In this document: positions 60,086 to 64,000 of the stretch, one piece after another
How the letters are laid out: every line of letters starts with the position of its first letter
Position numbering within the stretch: position 1 is the stretch's first letter
Notes under the pieces: generated by a model
What the model was told of the DNA's origin: nothing
Seen by the model: the letters and a program-made list of their open reading frames with translations, nothing else
The model's database searches: none
Program-made: the position numbers and the translations under genes
Assembly: GCF_021391495.1 (NCBI RefSeq)
Contig: NZ_CP090063.1
Span: forward strand, 8,119,623-8,183,622
Length of the DNA stretch: 64,000 bases
Direction of reading: 5' to 3'
Source of the DNA: Amycolatopsis acidiphila
GTDB taxonomy: Bacteria; Actinomycetota; Actinomycetes; Mycobacteriales; Pseudonocardiaceae

Positions 60086-60781
60086 TCATCCCGTCCGCTT
60101 CGACCGGACACCGACGGCGTTTCGTCGTCGTTTCCCCTGCGCCGATGCCTGCGGCCGGATTCGCTCGACAATCACAACGGTCGTGGGGACCTCCACCAGG
60201 CCGACCCCACACTCGGAGACCGTGGGCGTACCGCCTCCGACCCGAGCCACGGCGGTCGCATCGCGGGCGACTTCGTCCCGCGCACTGGCCCCCTTCAATG
60301 CGAGCATCATGCCACCCTCGCGGAGAAGCGGCAGACACCATCCCGCCAATCGGGCCAGGGGAGCGACCGCGCGGGCGGTCACCACATCGACGGTGCCGAT
60401 CTCCGCCCGCACGACCTTCTCTTCCGCACGACCGCGGAGCACCCGCACATCGAGATCCAGCTCCTCGATCACCTCGCTCAGCCAGTCGACCCGGCGAGCC
60501 ATCGGCTCGACGAGGGTGATCTCGAGATCGGGTCGCGCGATGGCGAGCGGGATGCCGGGCAGCCCGGCGCCGGACCCGACGTCGACGACCCGCACACCCT
60601 CCGGGATGCGCTCGCCGATGACGGCGGAGTTCAGGAGGTGCCGCTCCCATAGCCGGTCGACTTCGCGGGGACCGATCAGCCCCCGTTCGACCCCGTGCTG
60701 CTCCAGCAGTTCCGCGAACCGCTCGGCACGCGCCAGCCCGACTCCGAACACCTCGGCCGCCGAGCTTTCGACGTTGCCCAC
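60086..60781 (-). CDS. rsmG: 16S rRNA (guanine527-N7) methyltransferase
   Basis: This is a 231-residue methyltransferase; SAM motif [20 protein letters not shown] (about residues 65-84), then [14 protein letters not shown] and [15 protein letters not shown]. It methylates G527 of 16S rRNA; loss confers low-level streptomycin resistance in other species. The start is ATG 60781; parS site 2 is 10 bp upstream. It is located between parA and jag as in most actinobacteria. Confidence 0.95.
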   Translation of the reverse strand: MGNVESSAAEVFGVGLARAERFAELLEQHGVERGLIGPREVDRLWERHLLNSAVIGERIPEGVRVVDVGSGAGLPGIPLAIARPDLEITLVEPMARRVDWLSEVIEELDLDVRVLRGRAEEKVVRAEIGTVDVVTARAVAPLARLAGWCLPLLREGGMMLALKGASARDEVARDATAVARVGGGTPTVSECGVGLVEVPTTVVIVERIRPQASAQGKRRRNAVGVRSKRTG

Positions 60782-60790
60782 TCGTCACCC

Positions 60791-60806
60791 CGTTTCACGT
60801 GAAACC
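60791..60806. promoter_or_regulatory. parS site 2
   Basis: The core GTTTCACGTGAAAC (60792-60805) is a perfect palindromic match to the parS consensus. It lies upstream of rsmG. Confidence 0.92.
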
Positions 60807-60858
60807 TCTGTCGCTCTCGATTGTCCCCGACCCCAACATCAAGAGGGGGAGGCGGACC

Positions 60859-60874
60859 CGTTTCACGTGAAACA
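60859..60874. promoter_or_regulatory. parS site 3
   Basis: A second perfect GTTTCACGTGAAAC core (60860-60873), 68 bp from site 2, between rsmG and the jag terminator. Confidence 0.92.
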
Positions 60875-60888
60875 CGAGCGCGCAAAAA

Positions 60889-60918
60889 AGCAGCCCGCCG
60901 GATCACCGGCGGGCTGCT
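60889..60918 (-). terminator. Intrinsic terminator of the rpmH-jag operon
   Basis: AGCAGCCCGCCGG (60889-60901) and CCGGCGGGCTGCT (60906-60918) form a perfect 13-bp stem with a 4-nt loop. Read on the minus strand it is followed by a run of T, so it is a textbook terminator for the operon ending with jag. Confidence 0.93.
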
Positions 60919-60933
60919 CTCGTTCCTGACTTG

Positions 60934-61476
60934 TCAGTCCTCGTCGTCCGGCAGGACGACTACCCGACGCTTCGGCTCCTCGCCCTCGCTCTCGCTGCGA
61001 GCGCCCTCGACCTCGGCGACCGCGTCATGCACGACCTTGCGCTCGAACGGGCTCATCGGCTGCAGCCGCACCTTCTCGCCCGTCGACACGACCGTCTCCG
61101 CGGTGGACCGGCCGAGCTCCCGCAACTCCTCCCGGCGGCCGGCGCGCCAGCCCGCGATGTCCAGCATCAGCCGGCTACGCGTACCGGTCTCCTGCTGCAC
61201 CGCCAGCCGGGTCAGCTCCTGCAGCGCCTCGAGCACCTGCCCGCGGTTGCCGACCAGCTTCTCCAAGTCGTCCCCGCCGTCGATGCTGACGACCGCCCGG
61301 CCCGCTTCGACATCCAGGTCGATGTCACCGTCGTAGTCCAGCAGGTCCAGCAGGCGCTCCAGGTAGTCCCCGGCGATGTCGCCTTCCTGCACCAGCAACT
61401 CGGCACCCGTGGGACCGCTCTGCTCGTCTCCGGACTTCTCCTCGGTCTCGATCGCCTCGACCGTTTCCGACATCAT
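60934..61476 (-). CDS. jag: Jag/KhpB RNA-binding protein
   Basis: This is a 180-residue protein with acidic N-terminal tail, KH-type domain (ELLVQEGDIAGDYLERLLDL; DDLEKLVGNRGQVLEALQEL) and R3H domain (LRELGRSTAETVVSTGEKVR; MSPFERKVVHDAVAE). The SD is an AGGAG stretch. It is the last gene of the rpmH operon. KhpB-type proteins bind RNA and affect cell division and envelope genes. Confidence 0.93.
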   Translation of the reverse strand: MMSETVEAIETEEKSGDEQSGPTGAELLVQEGDIAGDYLERLLDLLDYDGDIDLDVEAGRAVVSIDGGDDLEKLVGNRGQVLEALQELTRLAVQQETGTRSRLMLDIAGWRAGRREELRELGRSTAETVVSTGEKVRLQPMSPFERKVVHDAVAEVEGARSESEGEEPKRRVVVLPDDED

Positions 61477-61503
61477 TCGTCTCCTCTCCCGTGGAAAAAG
61501 CCG

Positions 61504-62601
61504 TCAGCGACGCTTCTGCCCCGAGCCTTTCTGTCCTGAGTTCTTACCGCCCGATGCCGGCTTCTTCCGCTGCTGCGCGGACCCGTTCTGGGGGCGCTGC
61601 GGCTGCTGGGCGAAGCGGTGGGGCGATCCGGCCTTGGTACTGCGCTTGCCGTTGCCGGCGGGGGTGGTGTCGTCACCGGCGGCGGACTCGATCTCCGCGG
61701 CAGGCTTGCTCGACTGCACCGGCTTCTGACCGGGCTTCGGCTTGGCGCCCGGCTTCGGGGCGAGCGCGTCGCGCTTCTCCTTCGCCTCGGCCTTCTTGGC
61801 GGCCTCTTCCTTGTCGATGCGCGTGTACACCAGCCGCTGCTGCATCAGGGTCCAGCTGTTGTTGGACAGCCAGTAGACGAGCAGACCGATCGGGAAGAAC
61901 GCACCGAAGACGAGCACACCCAGCGGGAAGATGTACATCGTCAGCTTCTGCATGATCGCGGCCTGCGGGTTGGCGTCGGTGGCCGTCGCGCTCTGCCGCG
62001 CGGCCGAGTGTCGCGCGGTGAGGTGCGTCAGGATGCTGGCCAGGATCATCAGCGGGATGGCCACCGGGGCGACGTTCCAGTTCCAGCCGCCGTCGGCGAA
62101 ACCACCGAGCGTCGCGGTGTGGTGGATCGCGTCGCCGATGTGGACGCCGAAGAGCTTCGCGTTGAGGTAGGACTCGACGCCCTGCTGGTCGAAGAAGTAG
62201 TTGTTGACCTTCGGGCTGCCGTCCTTCGGCGGAATCGAGAACGCCCGGAGCACCCAGTTCAGACCGATGAACGCGGGGATCTGCAGGATCATCGGCAGGC
62301 AGCTGCCCAGGGGGTTGACCCCGTGCTCGCGCTGGAGCTTCTGCATCTCCTGCGCCTGGCGCTGCTTGTCGTTCGCGTACTTCTTCTGGACCTTCTTCAG
62401 TTCCGGCGCGAACTCCTGCATCTTCTTCATCGACCGGACCTGCTTCACGAACGGCTTGAACATGATGCCGCGGATCGTGAACGTCAGGAACATGATCGCG
62501 AGGATCCACGCGATCGCGTTGTTCTCACCCAGTACGAAGCCGAAGACTTTGTGCCAACACCAGAGGATGAAGGACACGGGGTAGTAGATGAAGTTGAGCA
62601 C
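61504..62601 (-). CDS. yidC: Membrane protein insertase YidC
   Basis: This is a 365-residue insertase of the Gram-positive type. The first helix is near residues 1-20. The conserved Arg in the hydrophilic groove is in LTFTIRGIMFKPFVKQVRSM. Further segments are HGVNPLGSCLPMILQIPAFI, FGAFFPIGLLVYWLSNNSWT, and a long basic, Pro/Gln-rich C-tail that can contact the ribosome. It inserts membrane proteins with or without Sec. It lies 4 bp downstream of yidD. Confidence 0.96.
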   Translation of the reverse strand: MLNFIYYPVSFILWCWHKVFGFVLGENNAIAWILAIMFLTFTIRGIMFKPFVKQVRSMKKMQEFAPELKKVQKKYANDKQRQAQEMQKLQREHGVNPLGSCLPMILQIPAFIGLNWVLRAFSIPPKDGSPKVNNYFFDQQGVESYLNAKLFGVHIGDAIHHTATLGGFADGGWNWNVAPVAIPLMILASILTHLTARHSAARQSATATDANPQAAIMQKLTMYIFPLGVLVFGAFFPIGLLVYWLSNNSWTLMQQRLVYTRIDKEEAAKKAEAKEKRDALAPKPGAKPKPGQKPVQSSKPAAEIESAAGDDTTPAGNGKRSTKAGSPHRFAQQPQRPQNGSAQQRKKPASGGKNSGQKGSGQKRR

Positions 62602-62605
62602 TGAG

Positions 62606-62923
62606 CTACTCCTCGGTTGACAAACCAGGTCTGGTGCGGCGCCAGGAGAACTTCTCGGGCACCGGATCGCGGCCGGGCATGGTCCACGGGCCGCAGCGCA
62701 ACAGCCGGCGCGCCGCGAGGTAGAAACCTCGGGCGGCGCCGAACCGGGTCAGGGCCTCAACCGCGTACGTGCTGCAGCTCGGATAGAAGCGGCAGCTGGG
62801 CGGGAGGAAGGGGGAGATGCATTTGCGATAGAAGCGAAGCGGGAGCAGCAGGACCCAGGCGGCCGGGCCCGGGCGGATGACTTCCTGGGTCTCGTCGCCG
62901 ATCGCGGTCGTGTGTTCGTTCAC
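62606..62923 (-). CDS. yidD: Membrane protein insertion efficiency factor YidD
   Basis: This is a 105-residue protein with the family signature [20 protein letters not shown] and [15 protein letters not shown], then LLRCGPW. Extra charged N-tail of about 20 residues. The GTG start overlaps the rnpA stop (GTGA). It is a membrane-associated partner of YidC. Confidence 0.95.
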   Translation of the reverse strand: MNEHTTAIGDETQEVIRPGPAAWVLLLPLRFYRKCISPFLPPSCRFYPSCSTYAVEALTRFGAARGFYLAARRLLRCGPWTMPGRDPVPEKFSWRRTRPGLSTEE

Positions 62924-63315
62924 ACCGCAGGCCCATCGTTGTCGTTGTCGGCACCGGCGAGGCGCCGGTCGGGGAGCAGGCGCAACCGCTTGAGCGCCGC
63001 GTCGAGGTCCGCGCCGAGGTCGGCGCTGGACGCCGTCGCCGCCGGCGGCAATGCCCTAACCACCAACGAGCTGCCGGGCGGCACAGTTCCGAGGCGGGCG
63101 GCGACCAGATGCCGCAGCCGCCTGGCCACCCGGTGCCGGACGACGGAGTTCCCGACAGCCTTGCTCACCACAAAACCCGCCCGCGAGGAAGACGCGGACG
63201 GGTCTCGGGCCGGCAACGCGTGCACGACCAGACGCCGCCGCCCGGCGCGGGACCCCCTGCGCATCACTTCGCGGAAGTCCTCACTTCGCCGCAGACGTGC
63301 GGCAGCGGGCAGCAT
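62920..63315 (-). CDS. rnpA: Ribonuclease P protein component
   Basis: This is a 131-residue basic protein with the RNR-like helix [18 protein letters not shown] and the N-terminal [20 protein letters not shown]. It forms RNase P with the rnpB RNA (not in this window) to mature tRNA 5' ends. It lies 24 bp after rpmH and overlaps yidD by 4 bp. Confidence 0.95.
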   Translation of the reverse strand: MLPAAARLRRSEDFREVMRRGSRAGRRRLVVHALPARDPSASSSRAGFVVSKAVGNSVVRHRVARRLRHLVAARLGTVPPGSSLVVRALPPAATASSADLGADLDAALKRLRLLPDRRLAGADNDNDGPAV

Positions 63316-63339
63316 TCGGCGCGCCTGGAAGTGGCGCGG

Positions 63340-63483
63340 TCAGGCGGACAGCTTCTCGCGGCCCTTGCGACGACGGGCCGAAAGGATGCCGCGGCCGGCG
63401 CGGGTGCGCATGCGCAGCCGGAATCCGTGCGTGCGGGCGCGTCGGCGGTTGTTCGGCTGGAAAGTGCGCTTACCCTTGCTCAC
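63340..63483 (-). CDS. rpmH: 50S ribosomal protein L34
   Basis: This is a 47-residue L34: [20 protein letters not shown] then [23 protein letters not shown] 63483 has an AGGAGAAG SD; the frame upstream is not L34. It is first gene of the operon ending with jag, and is transcribed away from dnaA. Confidence 0.96.
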   Translation of the reverse strand: MSKGKRTFQPNNRRRARTHGFRLRMRTRAGRGILSARRRKGREKLSA

Positions 63484-64000
63484 GACTCTGCTTCTCCTGG
63501 TCTCGACATACCGGCGGCGCAGGGCCACCGTCAGGTCTGGTGTGTCTCCCGGCGAACTCACGAACATGGACACGCAAAGGTGCCCGCTGCATGCGGGGGA
63601 CTGTACGAGCGTACGCACCCGCTCAGGTGACCCGCCAACCGCCCCCCGGTCAGTACGGGGGAGGATCGAGTGGCGACGCGGCGTAGACCATGGAATCCTT
63701 CTCCGGCGGGCGTCTTGTCTGACAGCGCGAGGCTTGTTAGCGTGTCTCCTCTTGAGTCACCCGTTCGTGGGGCTCGGCGCCGCCGTCAAAAGGTGTGGAG
63801 GCTCTGGCTGGCGTAGTTTGCACCCGCAGGTGGAGTCGCTGCGGGTCGCCGTACATTAGTGCACAGTTGTGGACAACTCTGTGGATGACCGCTGCGCGCG
63901 GTCGCCGCTGCAGCCGAGAACGCCGCTCGATGGAGTGGAGCAGGCGGCCGGCGAGGGTGTGTTTCGTCTCTGGGGTGGCGAGGGGAGGGGAGCGAAGTCG
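63484..64000. other. rpmH-dnaA intergenic region with DnaA boxes
   Basis: No gene is seen in these 517 bp. They should hold the rpmH promoter on the minus strand and the dnaA promoter on the plus strand; dnaA itself lies beyond the window. Reversed DnaA boxes TTGTCCACA (63868-63876, perfect) and TCATCCACA (63880-63888, one mismatch, same 9-mer as at 18346) suggest DnaA autoregulation. The two starts are 12 bp apart. Confidence 0.65.

Noticed and set aside
1..64000. tRNA, rRNA, CRISPR, insertion sequences or prophage genes
   Set aside because: Scanned by eye for cloverleaf arms, spaced direct repeats, transposase motifs and terminal inverted repeats; none was convincing.

Overview
The window is GC-rich actinobacterial chromosome ending just upstream of dnaA. 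Gene content and order (ino1-padR, ponA1, rpsF-ssb-rpsR-rplI, dnaB, leuS, pcnA-mutT4, murJ, sigM-anti-sigma, trxB-trxA, cwlM, parB-parA-rsmG-jag-yidC-yidD-rnpA-rpmH) match the Mycobacterium tuberculosis origin flanks. The ESX-type EspG module, a chaplin-like repeat protein and the DasR-type operator point to a sporoactinomycete of the Pseudonocardiaceae, most likely Amycolatopsis or a close relative; the genus is inference. No rRNA, tRNA, CRISPR array or insertion sequence was seen.

Left part (1-21.5 kb): a MarR/MFS efflux pair, a HAD phosphatase and a TetR regulator, then ino1 with its PadR regulator. A long plus-strand stretch follows: a zinc-ribbon protein, the class A PBP and a GT87 glycosyltransferase. 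Next come endonuclease IV and three tandem related exported proteins, then rpsF-ssb-rpsR-rplI behind an SD-sequestering leader. After a strong terminator lies a four-gene ESX-type module (small ESX-like protein, DUF3558 lipoprotein, PPE-like protein, EspG). dnaB follows, preceded by a head-to-tail array of DnaA-box-like 9-mers phased at 11 bp.

Middle part (20-44 kb): accessory and housekeeping genes mixed. There is a DODA-type dioxygenase and a 1002-residue secreted protein built from about 14 chaplin-like repeats, with a second exported protein upstream. Then come an AI-2E family permease with a two-component system, ptsI under a perfect DasR-like operator, and a TetR regulator behind a structured intergenic region. 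leuS, an SdpI-like protein, a YqgE protein and an MFS protein follow. Two tandem TNT-like genes, an orphan histidine kinase and the CCA-adding enzyme close this part.

Right part (44-64 kb): the conserved origin-proximal block. It holds a NUDIX hydrolase, a DUF6049 membrane protein, MurJ with a separate pseudokinase, and sigM with its anti-sigma factor. trxB-trxA lies behind a sigma-R-type promoter. The CwlM amidase, a GNAT protein, an aminotransferase and a D-Ala-D-Ala ligase-like enzyme follow. Then come parB-parA-rsmG with three parS sites and the jag-yidC-yidD-rnpA-rpmH operon, whose terminator is visible. The last 0.5 kb is the rpmH-dnaA spacer with DnaA boxes.

Functionally the window joins replication and segregation (dnaB, parAB, DnaA boxes), cell-wall growth (ponA, murJ, cwlM, ddl-like), membrane insertion and RNA processing (yidC, yidD, rnpA), thiol redox control and cell-surface proteins.
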